Translations under genes and position numbers: made by a program
Part shown: one piece after another, positions 36,224 to 44,869 of the stretch
How the letters are laid out: the number at the start of each line of letters is the position of its first letter
Numbering within the stretch: the first letter of the stretch is position 1
Notes under the pieces: generated by a model
Database searches by the model: none
Told to the model about the DNA's origin: nothing
The model's input: the letters and a program-made list of their open reading frames with translations, nothing else
DNA from: Rheinheimera pacifica
GTDB lineage: Bacteria; Pseudomonadota; Gammaproteobacteria; Enterobacterales; Alteromonadaceae
Assembly (NCBI RefSeq): GCF_900108485.1
Contig: NZ_FNXF01000005.1
Location: forward strand, 1-64,000
DNA: 64,000 nucleotides
Direction: 5' to 3'

Positions 36224-37183
36224 TTATTTATTGGTCCGCTGCTGGTATTCGGCTGCTGCAGTATCCTGGCTGAATAGCTCGCCGGTGTTATTAATGTATT
36301 TGGCAATATCTTTATCGCCATTGAGGTAAGCGGCTATCACATCGAAAGCCGGGCCACCCAGGTGCGGGTCAAGCTCAACGGTGGCATTGGCTTCACCGTC
36401 AGCCATGGCTTTGAAGTAGTCCGGTACGCCGTCTACTGCTACTACCAGAATATCCTGGCCTGGTTTTAAGCCCGCTTCTTTAATCGCCTGAATCGCCCCC
36501 AGCGCCATTTCATCGTTGTGGGCCCATAAAGCACAGATATTGCGCCCGCCCTGCTCGGCTTTAAGAAAACTTTCCATCACTTCTTTGCCTTTACTGCGGG
36601 TAAATTCAGCGGTTTGGCTACGGATAATTTTTGCGTTGGGGTGAGCAGATAATACCTCGTTAAAGCCTTTAGCGCGGTCGATTGCAGCGGTGGCACCCAC
36701 AGTGCCCTGCAATTCAACGATGTTGCATTTACCGTCGGTTTTTTGCATCAGCCAGTTAGCAATTTTGCGGCCTTCCTCGGTAAAGTCTGAGGCAATGCGG
36801 GTTAAATATAATGAGTCGTCATTAACCTGAACATTACGATCAACAATAACTACCGGAATACGGGCGCGTTTGGCTTCACGCAGTACCGGTGCCCAGCCGG
36901 TTTCGACCACCGGCGCAATAATAATGGCATCGACGCGCTGGGCAATAAAACCGCGCACAGCACGGATCTGGTTTTCCTGTTTTTGTTGCGCGTCAGCAAA
37001 CTTTAACTCGATGTTACGTGCGCTGGCTTCCCGTTTTACTGACTCACTGAAACTACTGCGCCAGCCGCTTTCTGAGCCGACCTGCGAAAAGCCAATAGTG
37101 GTAGCCCTTGCCAAAGAAGATAGTGCCAGTGAAGAAGACAGCGCCAGCATAGCTGTGGCGCCTAACAGACGTTTAATTTTCAT
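36224..37183 (-). CDS. Periplasmic sugar-binding protein (YtfQ-like)
   Basis: The 319-residue product has a cleavable signal peptide ending near SLARA. The type-I periplasmic binding fold is clear: TIGFSQVGSESGWRSSFSES, FIAQRVDAIIIAPVVETGW, CALWAHNDEMALGAIQAIKE and ILVVAVDGVPDYFKAM. It closely follows the YtfQ galactofuranose-binding protein. Here it probably binds L-arabinose. The gene is first of the four transporter genes. Confidence 0.9.
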   Translation of the reverse strand: MKIKRLLGATAMLALSSSLALSSLARATTIGFSQVGSESGWRSSFSESVKREASARNIELKFADAQQKQENQIRAVRGFIAQRVDAIIIAPVVETGWAPVLREAKRARIPVVIVDRNVQVNDDSLYLTRIASDFTEEGRKIANWLMQKTDGKCNIVELQGTVGATAAIDRAKGFNEVLSAHPNAKIIRSQTAEFTRSKGKEVMESFLKAEQGGRNICALWAHNDEMALGAIQAIKEAGLKPGQDILVVAVDGVPDYFKAMADGEANATVELDPHLGGPAFDVIAAYLNGDKDIAKYINNTGELFSQDTAAAEYQQRTNK

Positions 37184-37198
37184 ATCTTGCCCCCGTTG

Positions 37199-37214
37199 GC
37201 CGGGTTATCCCGGC
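37199..37214 (-). other. Intercistronic hairpin between galM and the binding-protein gene
   Basis: GCCGGG-TTAT-CCCGGC lies just before the binding-protein start. It has no T-tract and could mark an RNA processing point within the operon. Confidence 0.35.
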
Positions 37215-37271
37215 GCTATTATTAGTTATGCGATGCGGAGTCTTTGCCCCGCTGCTATCGCGCTCAGCAAT

Positions 37272-38351
37272 TTAGCTAATCCTCTGTGTATAAAAACGAT
37301 AAATAGTGCGTTGCCGGTACGGCTGCGCCGGTGAAATTAAAATCGATGGAAACTGCGGCAGATTTACGGCATTAGGATAATCATGTGTTTCCAGACATAG
37401 CCCGGCAAATTTAGTAAGTGGCATACCATCGGCACCATTAAGGCTGCCATCAAGAAAATTACCGCTGTAAAACTGAAGACCAGCCTCAGTGGTCAGGATG
37501 TCCATCACCCGGCCTGAGCCCGGATCAGACAGCACAGCCGCCAGTTGTGGTTGCTGTTTATCGGCATGGCTTTGCGCAAAATCGTTCAGCACAAAAAAAT
37601 GATCATAGCCGTTAGTAAGTTGCGCTATATCGCGGCCGATAGTTTTGGCCTGCTGAAAATCAAACGCTGTACCGGCCACCGCCAGCAAGTTACCGTTAGG
37701 TATCAATTGCTGATTAACCTCCAGGGTATGGCCGGCGTTAAGCCATAACGTATGTCCCAGCACATCAGCACCGGGTTTAGCCGCCAGGTTCCAGTAACAA
37801 TGGTTAGTTAACGATAGCGGCGTAAGCTTATCGGTAGTGGCGTAATAGTCGATGCTAAGCTCGTTATCGCGGTTAAGCCGGTAGCAAACTTCCAGCGCCA
37901 CATTACCTGGGTAACCCTGATCGCCATCGGCACTTTGGCAGCTGAAAATCACCGCCACACTGTCGGCCTGTTGCTCAGTGCGGTATTGCCAGAAGCGACT
38001 GCCAAGCCCTTCTGGCCCGCCATGCAGCTGGTTGGCGCCCTCGTTGGCGGCAAGCTTGACCTGCTTACCATCAAGCTCAAACGCCGCATTCGCAATGCGG
38101 TTAGCCACCCGGCCGATGCTGACACCAAAATAGTACCGGTTAGTGGCCCACTGCGCCGGGTCCTGATAGTTCAGCACCAGTTCGGCCGCTGTACCGCTTT
38201 CATCAAGCTGGGTAACCGACCAGATGCCGGCACCCAGCGTCGACAGCGTAGCTGTTAGGCCATTGCCATTATCCAGCGTGATCAGCTGCACGGTTTGCGC
38301 CAGCGCAGGCTCCGTCAGGCTACGACTGCTAACTGACATTAGCGCTGCCAT
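37272..38351 (-). CDS. galM: Aldose 1-epimerase (mutarotase)
   Basis: The 359-residue galactose-mutarotase-like protein has NEGANQLHGGPEGLG with the catalytic His, LTNHCYWNLA with the second His, and FYSGNFLDG. It interconverts anomers so that the dehydrogenase gets its preferred form of L-arabinose. The ATG overlaps the stop of the upstream dehydrogenase gene (TAATG). The N-terminus could hold a weak signal sequence or start 12 bases later. Confidence 0.85.
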   Translation of the reverse strand: MAALMSVSSRSLTEPALAQTVQLITLDNGNGLTATLSTLGAGIWSVTQLDESGTAAELVLNYQDPAQWATNRYYFGVSIGRVANRIANAAFELDGKQVKLAANEGANQLHGGPEGLGSRFWQYRTEQQADSVAVIFSCQSADGDQGYPGNVALEVCYRLNRDNELSIDYYATTDKLTPLSLTNHCYWNLAAKPGADVLGHTLWLNAGHTLEVNQQLIPNGNLLAVAGTAFDFQQAKTIGRDIAQLTNGYDHFFVLNDFAQSHADKQQPQLAAVLSDPGSGRVMDILTTEAGLQFYSGNFLDGSLNGADGMPLTKFAGLCLETHDYPNAVNLPQFPSILISPAQPYRQRTIYRFYTQRIS

Positions 38352-39967
38352 TAGCTGGCGCCCGCCACCGCAGCTTCTACCGCAGCCGTGGTGCGTACAC
38401 CATTGACCAGCCGTGAGATTTGCAGCGGGTTGCTATCCTGCAGCTCTTGCGGTAACAGTGCCTGTGGGTAGTTCTGGAAACATATTGGCCGGATAAAACG
38501 GGCAATTGACGCTGTACCTACCGAGGTAAAACGGGCATCGGTTGCTGCCGGGAAAGGTCCGCCATGCATCATTGCATCGCACACTTCCACCCCGGTCGGG
38601 AAGTTATTAATCACCAACCGGCCCACTTTGCTGCGCAGCAACTGCACCAGTTTACTTTGCTCGGCCAGTTCCGGCTCTGTACAGTGAATAGTGCCGGTAA
38701 GCTGGCCTTTAAGGCTGCTAACTACCTGTAACAGCTGCTTCTGGTCGTCACAGACCACCACCACCGAGGTATGGCCAAACACTTCTTCCTGTAAATGCGG
38801 GTTCGCCAGAAAGGTCGCGGCATCAACCTGAAATAATTTGGCCTGGGTATAAAAGCCCTGCTCAGCGGTGACACTGGCACCACAGCCCGCCAAAGATACC
38901 CCGGCTTGTGCTGCAAGATGCGCAGTGCCTTTATCGTATGCATCGGCAATATTGTCATTCAGCATTACGCCAGCCGGAATTTTTGCCAACGCTTCGCCAG
39001 CGCTTTGCAAAAACCTGTCCAGCTCCGGACCGGCTATTGCCACGGCTACGCCGGGGTTAACACAAAACTGGCCACTGCCCAGGGTTAACGAGGCCACATA
39101 GCCCTGCGCCAGTGCCGCCGCTGACTGCTGCAATGCCTGTGGCAGAAATACCACCGGGTTAACACTGCCCATTTCAGCAAATACCGGTATCGGTTCCGGC
39201 CGGTTATTGGCCAGTTTAAACAGTGCCATACCACCGGCTAATGAGCCGGTAAAACCGACAGCTTTAACAGCTGGTGCTACTACCAGCTCAGAGCCGATTT
39301 CACGGCCCGAGCCCATTAATAAAGAGAATACACCAGCGGGTAGCCCACAGGCTTTTACCGCATTATCCAGCGCCTGTGCTACCAGCTCACAGCTGCCAGG
39401 GTGCGAATTGTGGCCTTTTACCAACACCGGGCAACCGGCGGCCAGCGCGGCGGCAGTATCGCCACCGGCGACAGAAAACGCCAGTGGAAAATTGCTGGCA
39501 CCAAATACCACTACCGGCCCCAGCGGCTGGTTCATAAAGCGGATATCAGGCCGCGGCAATGGCTGACGCTCTGGTAACGCCGTATCAATGCGGATATCAA
39601 GATAATCGCCGGTGCGGATCGAGCTGGCAAACAAGCGCAGCTGATGGCAGATGCGGCCACGCTCACCTTCCACCCGGCCGCGCGGGTAGCCGGTTTCCTG
39701 CATTACCCGTTCAATAAGTTCATCACCCAACGCCATCACTTCTTCGGCGCAGCGCTGTAAAAACTCTGCCCGCTGTGCCGCGCTGGTGTTGGCGTACAAG
39801 GGCGCCGCAGCCTCTGCGGCCGCTACAGCCGCTGCCACCTGCGCTTTGCTGGCATAGCTTAATAGTGGGGCTATTTCTTCGCCAGTGGCCGGATTAACGG
39901 CCTGATATTGCCCTGCTTCACCTGCCAGCCATTGGCCGTTGATCAGTTGTTTGCCGGTAATACGCAT
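38351..39967 (-). CDS. 2-oxoglutarate semialdehyde dehydrogenase (KGSADH type)
   Basis: The 538-residue aldehyde dehydrogenase belongs to the NADP+-type group used in pentose oxidation. The catalytic Cys is in GSGQFCVNPG and the Glu in VFAEMGSVNP. A long C-terminal part (DAMMHGGPFPAATDARFTSV) is typical of this group. It oxidises 2-oxoglutarate semialdehyde to 2-oxoglutarate, the last step before the TCA cycle. Confidence 0.87.
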   Translation of the reverse strand: MRITGKQLINGQWLAGEAGQYQAVNPATGEEIAPLLSYASKAQVAAAVAAAEAAAPLYANTSAAQRAEFLQRCAEEVMALGDELIERVMQETGYPRGRVEGERGRICHQLRLFASSIRTGDYLDIRIDTALPERQPLPRPDIRFMNQPLGPVVVFGASNFPLAFSVAGGDTAAALAAGCPVLVKGHNSHPGSCELVAQALDNAVKACGLPAGVFSLLMGSGREIGSELVVAPAVKAVGFTGSLAGGMALFKLANNRPEPIPVFAEMGSVNPVVFLPQALQQSAAALAQGYVASLTLGSGQFCVNPGVAVAIAGPELDRFLQSAGEALAKIPAGVMLNDNIADAYDKGTAHLAAQAGVSLAGCGASVTAEQGFYTQAKLFQVDAATFLANPHLQEEVFGHTSVVVVCDDQKQLLQVVSSLKGQLTGTIHCTEPELAEQSKLVQLLRSKVGRLVINNFPTGVEVCDAMMHGGPFPAATDARFTSVGTASIARFIRPICFQNYPQALLPQELQDSNPLQISRLVNGVRTTAAVEAAVAGAS

Positions 39968-39998
39968 AATCTGTGTCCTGTTAAGTTAGCGCCGCTGG

Positions 39999-40781
39999 TT
40001 AAATCCAGCCGCCGTCTACAATAAAATTTTGTGCGGTGCAAAGTTTGCTGTCGTCAGAGGCCAGAAACAGCGCCATCGCTGCTACATCTTCCGGCATCAC
40101 GCTGTCTTTAAGGCACTGGTTTTTCTCAATGTCTTTTGCTGTTTCGGGGGTCACCCAGTGCGTTAACTGGCGCTCTGTCATTACCCAGCCTGGCGTCAGC
40201 GTATTAACGCGGATTTTATCCGGGCCTAAATCCCGCGCTAAGCCACGGGTTAAACCCAGTACCGCCGCTTTGGCACTGGTATAGCCCGGCATACCGCCCT
40301 GGCTTTCGTACCAGCTCATTGAGCCAAGGTTAATAATTGAACCGCCACCCAGTTGCTTCATTTGCGGATACACCGCTTGAATGGCGAAAAACTGATGCCG
40401 CAGGTTAATCTGCATGCGCTGATCCCAGTACTCCTCGGTTACGTCCAAAAAGTGATGCCGGGTGTCACTGGCCGCGTTGTTGATCAGTACTGCAATAGCC
40501 CCTAAATCCTGCTCAGTCTGGCCGATAACCTGCTTTAACCTGGTGATATCCGTCAGATTGCAATGGTAAAAGCGCACTGCACCATGTTGCAGGTTGTCAT
40601 CCGGCAACGCCTGCAATTGGCTTATCAGCGCCTGGGATTCAGCCTCGAGGATATCGACAAACGCCACTTTGGCGCCCTGGCGATAAAATGCTTCAACCAG
40701 GCAGGCACCAATGCCCGAGCCTCCGCCGGAGATAAATACGGTTTTATCCCGCAAGCTGGGATAGTTATTGCTTAATGTCAT
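39999..40781 (-). CDS. Short-chain dehydrogenase, likely L-arabinose 1-dehydrogenase
   Basis: The 260-residue SDR starts at the ATG at 40781. It has the Rossmann motif SGGGSGIGACLVEAF, NNAA, and the Ser-Tyr-Lys catalytic set (GSMSWYESQGGMPGYTSAKA). Operon context makes oxidation of L-arabinose to the lactone the likely reaction. Related SDRs act on D-xylose or L-fucose, so the sugar is an inference. Confidence 0.82.
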   Translation of the reverse strand: MTLSNNYPSLRDKTVFISGGGSGIGACLVEAFYRQGAKVAFVDILEAESQALISQLQALPDDNLQHGAVRFYHCNLTDITRLKQVIGQTEQDLGAIAVLINNAASDTRHHFLDVTEEYWDQRMQINLRHQFFAIQAVYPQMKQLGGGSIINLGSMSWYESQGGMPGYTSAKAAVLGLTRGLARDLGPDKIRVNTLTPGWVMTERQLTHWVTPETAKDIEKNQCLKDSVMPEDVAAMALFLASDDSKLCTAQNFIVDGGWI

Positions 40782-40796
40782 AGCCAACCCTGTTTA

Positions 40797-40818
40797 AGCG
40801 CCTGGCATACCAGGCGCT
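40797..40818 (-). other. Intercistronic hairpin between dehydratase and SDR genes
   Basis: AGCGCCTGG pairs perfectly with CCAGGCGCT over four bases. On the transcribed (minus) strand no T-tract follows, so it is more likely an mRNA-stability element for the abundant dehydratase message than a terminator. Confidence 0.45.
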
Positions 40819-40829
40819 GTTTTTCGTAT

Positions 40830-42581
40830 TTAGTGTGAATGCGCCGGCACTGCAGCACCACGGCAGCCTACCAGAAAATCAAAGTCGCAGCCTTCATCGG
40901 CCTGCAATACCCGCTCGCGGTACATTTCCATATAACCGCCGGTGCGCATAATAACCTGGGTGGATTTTAATTTTTCCAGCCTCGCCGCCAGCTCAGCATC
41001 GGAGACTTCCAGTTGCAACAGGCCGTTTTCGGCGTCCAGCTGAATATAATCACCTTCCTGTACGGCAGCTAACGGGCCCAGCTCCATCGCTTCGGGTGTG
41101 ACATGCAACACCACAGTACCAAAGGCGGTACCGCTCATCCGTGCATCAGATATGCGAACCATATCTTTAATACCCTTTTTCAGCACCTTGGGCGGCAGGC
41201 CCATATTGCCAACTTCTGCCATGCCGGGGTAGCCTTTAGGGCCACAGTTTTTCAGTACCATTACGCTGTTTTCGTCGATATCCAGCTCAGGATCGTTAAT
41301 GCGTGCTTTGTATTGATCGAAATTTTCAAATACTACCGCTTTACCCCGGTGTTTCATCAGGTGCGGGCTGGCAGCAGAAGGCTTTAATACTGCGCCACGC
41401 GGCGCCAGATTGCCGCGCAAAATGCAAATGCCGCCGTTAGCCACCAGCGGGTTATCCAGCGGGCGAATGACATCATCGTTATGACACTGCGCATCTTTAA
41501 CGTTATCCCAGATGGTTTTGCCATTTACCGTCAGCGCATCTTTAGTCAGCACGCCCAGCTCACCCAGCCGGCGGTGCACGGCCGGTAAACCACCAGCGTA
41601 GTAAAACTCTTCCATCAGATATTTGCCGGATGGCTGTAAATTCACAATGGTGGGCACACCGCGGCCATGTTCCCAGTCGTCCAGGCTTAAATCGACGCCG
41701 ATGCGCCCGGCGATGGCTTTTAAATGGATCACAGCGTTAGTAGAGCCACCAATAGCAGCATTGGTGCGGATAGCGTTTAAAAATGCGTCTTTGGTCAACA
41801 CTTTTGACAGGCGTAAATCTTCATGCACCATTTCAACAATGCGCATGCCAGACAAATGCGCCAGCACATAGCGGCGCGAATCTACCGCCGGAATAGCCGC
41901 ATTATGTGGCAGGCTGGTGCCCAATGACTCCGCCATACAGGCCATAGTCGAAGCAGTGCCCATGGTATTACAGGTACCGGCCGAGCGTGACATACCGGCT
42001 TCTGCACTTAAAAACTCGTTCATATCAATATTGCCGGCTTTTAAATCTTCGTGCATGCGCCACACTAAAGTGCCGGAGCCGACATCCTGACCTTTATGTT
42101 TACCATTTAACATCGGGCCACCGGTTACCACTATAGTGGGCAAGTCGCAGCTAGCGGCGCCCATCAGCAGCGCCGGGGTGGTCTTATCACAGCCCACCAG
42201 CAGCACTACGCCGTCTATCGGATTACCGCGGATAGACTCTTCAGTATCCATCGCCGCCAGATTGCGGGTGAGCATCGCCGTTGGCCGTAAGTTCGATTCA
42301 CCATTAGAGAACACCGGAAACTCAACCGGAATACCACCGGCTTCACGAATACCATTTTTTACCCGCTCGGCAATTTCACGAAAATGTGCATTGCATGGCG
42401 TTAACTCTGACCAGGTATTACACACACCAATAACAGGCCGCCCCTGAAAGTGGTGATCCGGAATACCCTGATTTTTCATCCAACTGCGGTACATAAAGCC
42501 GTTCTTGTCATTAGTGCCGAACCAGCTTGCTGAGCGTAATACTGTCTTGTTGCCACTCTTTTTGTCGTCGTTATCTGCCAT
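40830..42581 (-). CDS. araC: L-arabonate dehydratase (IlvD/Edd family)
   Basis: The product has about 583 residues from the ATG at 42581 (MADNDDKKSGNK); a TTG-start form adds five. The Fe-S cysteines of the family appear in IGVCNTWSEL, LLVGCDKTTP and AGTCNTMGTA, and the metal/substrate Ser-Gly region in ARMSGTAFG. The length and sequence style match pentonate dehydratases rather than IlvD. It converts L-arabonate to 2-dehydro-3-deoxy-L-arabonate. It is first in the long operon and lies directly behind a predicted GntR operator. The symbol follows usage for non-phosphorylative arabinose genes and is not the AraC regulator. Confidence 0.87.
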   Translation of the reverse strand: MADNDDKKSGNKTVLRSASWFGTNDKNGFMYRSWMKNQGIPDHHFQGRPVIGVCNTWSELTPCNAHFREIAERVKNGIREAGGIPVEFPVFSNGESNLRPTAMLTRNLAAMDTEESIRGNPIDGVVLLVGCDKTTPALLMGAASCDLPTIVVTGGPMLNGKHKGQDVGSGTLVWRMHEDLKAGNIDMNEFLSAEAGMSRSAGTCNTMGTASTMACMAESLGTSLPHNAAIPAVDSRRYVLAHLSGMRIVEMVHEDLRLSKVLTKDAFLNAIRTNAAIGGSTNAVIHLKAIAGRIGVDLSLDDWEHGRGVPTIVNLQPSGKYLMEEFYYAGGLPAVHRRLGELGVLTKDALTVNGKTIWDNVKDAQCHNDDVIRPLDNPLVANGGICILRGNLAPRGAVLKPSAASPHLMKHRGKAVVFENFDQYKARINDPELDIDENSVMVLKNCGPKGYPGMAEVGNMGLPPKVLKKGIKDMVRISDARMSGTAFGTVVLHVTPEAMELGPLAAVQEGDYIQLDAENGLLQLEVSDAELAARLEKLKSTQVIMRTGGYMEMYRERVLQADEGCDFDFLVGCRGAAVPAHSH

Positions 42582-42614
42582 GGTTGCATCTCGCAATAGC
42601 TTAATTTAATATTA

Positions 42615-42625
42615 TTGTATTACTA
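42615..42625. promoter_or_regulatory. Predicted GntR operator at the main arabinose operon promoter
   Basis: TTGTATTACTA is identical to the site at 23994-24004 and embedded in ATTATTGTATTACTA. On the minus strand it overlaps a TACAAT -10-like box about 30 bp before the start codon. Confidence 0.65.
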
Positions 42626-42632
42626 ATACTAA

Positions 42633-42647
42633 AACCTTAGAAAGGTT
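42633..42647. promoter_or_regulatory. Second inverted repeat in the dehydratase promoter
   Basis: AACCTT-AGA-AAGGTT lies eight bases from the GntR-type site and upstream of it with respect to the operon. A second regulator or activator could bind; I find no partner gene. Confidence 0.35.
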
Positions 42648-42721
42648 ACAAGTGATTTTTTTCTCCGGCAGCAAAATCAGCAGCGTGCTAATGGGGTAAA
42701 ACAGCTGTCAAAGCAGTATAT

Positions 42722-42736
42722 TAGTAATACTATAAT
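42722..42736 (+). promoter_or_regulatory. Predicted GntR operator overlapping the -10 box of a GH43 gene
   Basis: TAGTAATACTA (42722-42732) is a perfect palindrome around one base and fits the operator consensus. TATAAT (42731-42736) overlaps its end, so binding would block initiation. Confidence 0.6.
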
Positions 42737-42772
42737 TCAAATATGACAATTACAAATACCGACAGGGGACTT

Positions 42773-43708
42773 ATGAAAACACTGCTACTGCTACTTGGCC
42801 TGGGCTGGGCACTGGCCGCCAGCGCTAATCCGATTTTTAAGGACGTGCGCACCGCCGATCCGGCCGCGATAGTACATAACGACACCGTATATTTGTACAC
42901 CGGCCATGACGAAGCGCCAGACAACAAAGGTTTTTTTGTTATGCATGACTGGCTGGTGTTTTCATCCACCGACATGCTGAACTGGCAACGCCACGGGCCA
43001 AAGCTCAGCACCAAAGACTTTAAATGGGCCAAAGGCGATGCCTGGGCATCACATGTGATTGAAAAAAACGGCAAGTTTTATTGGTTTGTTACTGTGCGCC
43101 ACGCCACTATTAACGGTTTTGCTATTGGTGTGGCCGTAGCCGACACCCCACTGGGACCGTTTAAAGATGCGTTGGGTAAGGCACTCATTACCAATGATAT
43201 GACTACCGACACCGACATAGACTGGGACGACATAGACCCGGCGGTATTTACCGATGATGACGGTCAGTCTTATCTGTTCTGGGGTAATACCAAAGCCCGC
43301 TACGCCAAATTAAAAGACAATATGATTGAACTCGATGGCCCGATTAACACCATCGATCTGCCCGATTTTACTGAAGCTTTATGGGTCCACAAACGTGGCG
43401 ATATTTACTATCTGTCCTATGCCTCCGGCTTTCCGGAAAAAATTGCCTATGCCACCAGCAAAAGTATTCATGGCCCCTGGCAGTATCGCGGCATTCTGAA
43501 CGAAGTGGCCGGCAATTCGCCGACTAACCATCAGTCGATTATCGAGTTTAAAGATAAATGGTTCTTTATCTACCACACCGGCGCATCGCAACCTGATGGC
43601 GGTGAATTCCGCCGTGCGGTGGCAATAGATCCACTGTACTACAACGAAGATGGCAGCATTAAACGCATCATTATGACATCCGAAGGTATCACCGAAGCGG
43701 TGAAATAA
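42773..43708 (+). CDS. GH43 family glycosidase, secreted
   Basis: The product has 311 residues from the ATG at 42773, which follows AGGGGAC; the earlier ATG at 42743 lacks a ribosome site and lies within the promoter. A signal peptide (to about ALAASA) is present. Catalytic candidates are Asp in TADPAAIV, Asp in DDIDPAVF and Glu in FTEALWVHK. It belongs to a different GH43 branch from the other five in the locus, nearer to arabinofuranosidase/xylosidase members. It is divergent from the main operon, sharing the regulatory region. Confidence 0.8.
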   Translation: MKTLLLLLGLGWALAASANPIFKDVRTADPAAIVHNDTVYLYTGHDEAPDNKGFFVMHDWLVFSSTDMLNWQRHGPKLSTKDFKWAKGDAWASHVIEKNGKFYWFVTVRHATINGFAIGVAVADTPLGPFKDALGKALITNDMTTDTDIDWDDIDPAVFTDDDGQSYLFWGNTKARYAKLKDNMIELDGPINTIDLPDFTEALWVHKRGDIYYLSYASGFPEKIAYATSKSIHGPWQYRGILNEVAGNSPTNHQSIIEFKDKWFFIYHTGASQPDGGEFRRAVAIDPLYYNEDGSIKRIIMTSEGITEAVK

Positions 43709-43715
43709 CTTATTT

Positions 43716-43752
43716 GCCGGCTGCAAGCTAATATGCCGCAGCCGGCTTTTTT
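43716..43752 (+). terminator. Terminator-like hairpin between GH43 and AraD1 genes
   Basis: GCCGGCTGC pairs with GCAGCCGGC over 13 bases, followed by TTTTTT. The AraD1 gene begins only 29 bases later, so either partial read-through or a very close promoter must serve it. Confidence 0.75.
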
Positions 43753-43781
43753 GTACTATTTTTTGTAATAAGAGGAACACC

Positions 43782-44780
43782 ATGCGTCTTATTCAGTTTT
43801 ATACATCAGACAAACAGCGCGCTGTAGCTATTGTTAATTCAGCCGACAGCGTTACAGTGCTGCATAGCGTCAGTTCGGTTTATCAGTTGGCACAGCTGGC
43901 GCTAAGCAACCAACTGTCATTGCAACAGCAAAGTCTGGCCCTGAAAAGCGACACCACGTTAAGCTATACCGACATTATTCAGCAACAACGCTTACTGCCG
44001 CCCTATGACCACCCGGACGATGCCGCCCATATGCTGGTAACGGGCACCGGCCTGACCCACTTAGGCAGCGCCGACACCCGCGCCACTATGCATGCGCAGA
44101 CATCCGGCAAAGCCGACTCTGAGCTGACCGATACCATGAAAATGTTTAAGCTGGGAGTAGAAGGCGGCAAGCCTGCAGCGGGCCAGCAAGGCGTGCAGCC
44201 AGAATGGTTTTATAAAGGCGATGGCAGCATCGTGGTTGCACCTGGCGCGGCGCTGGTGTCACCTGGTTTTGCACTGGATGGCGGCGAAGAGCCGGAAATT
44301 GCCGGCTTGTATATTATTGACCCGCAAGGCCAGCCATACCGGCTTGGCTTTGCTATCGGCAACGAGTTTTCTGATCATAAAACCGAGCGGCAAAACTACC
44401 TGTATCTGGCACACTCCAAGCTGCGCCCTTGCTCGTTCGGCCCTGAGCTGCTGGTAGGCGAGTTACCGGCTGATATTCGCGGCCATTCACGTATTATCCG
44501 TAACGGCGAAACCGTGTGGCAAAAACCTTTTGTCAGTGGCGAGCAGAATATGTCGCACAGTATTGCCAACCTGGAGGCACATCACTTTAAATACCAGCAG
44601 TTCTGCCGCCCTGGGGACGCCCATGTGCATTTTTTTGGTACCGCCACGTTAAGCTTTGGCGATGGCTTTGAAACCCAGGCCGGTGATGTTTTTGAAATTG
44701 GCGCTGCGCCATTTAGCCAGCCACTGCAAAATACGCTGGCTATCGATAATGACGTCAGTGTGCAGGTTAAAGCGCTGTAA
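43782..44780 (+). CDS. araD1: AraD1-family L-2-keto-3-deoxyarabonate dehydratase (FAH superfamily)
   Basis: The 332-residue protein has the fumarylacetoacetate-hydrolase-type metal site (DGGEEPEIAGLYII, NEFSDH) and the TGTGLTHLGSADTRATMH segment. This FAH-superfamily branch converts 2-dehydro-3-deoxy-L-arabonate to 2-oxoglutarate semialdehyde in some proteobacteria, in place of the DHDPS-type enzyme. No DHDPS-like gene exists in the locus, so this is the only candidate for that step. The ATG follows AGAGGA. Confidence 0.82.
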   Translation: MRLIQFYTSDKQRAVAIVNSADSVTVLHSVSSVYQLAQLALSNQLSLQQQSLALKSDTTLSYTDIIQQQRLLPPYDHPDDAAHMLVTGTGLTHLGSADTRATMHAQTSGKADSELTDTMKMFKLGVEGGKPAAGQQGVQPEWFYKGDGSIVVAPGAALVSPGFALDGGEEPEIAGLYIIDPQGQPYRLGFAIGNEFSDHKTERQNYLYLAHSKLRPCSFGPELLVGELPADIRGHSRIIRNGETVWQKPFVSGEQNMSHSIANLEAHHFKYQQFCRPGDAHVHFFGTATLSFGDGFETQAGDVFEIGAAPFSQPLQNTLAIDNDVSVQVKAL

Positions 44781-44869
44781 CTGTAGCGCCCGGATGACAA
44801 AGCAGTAAGCCAAAATTTTTGTTAACAACTATTGGTTTACTGCTTATTTTTAGCGTACCGCTTAGGGTT

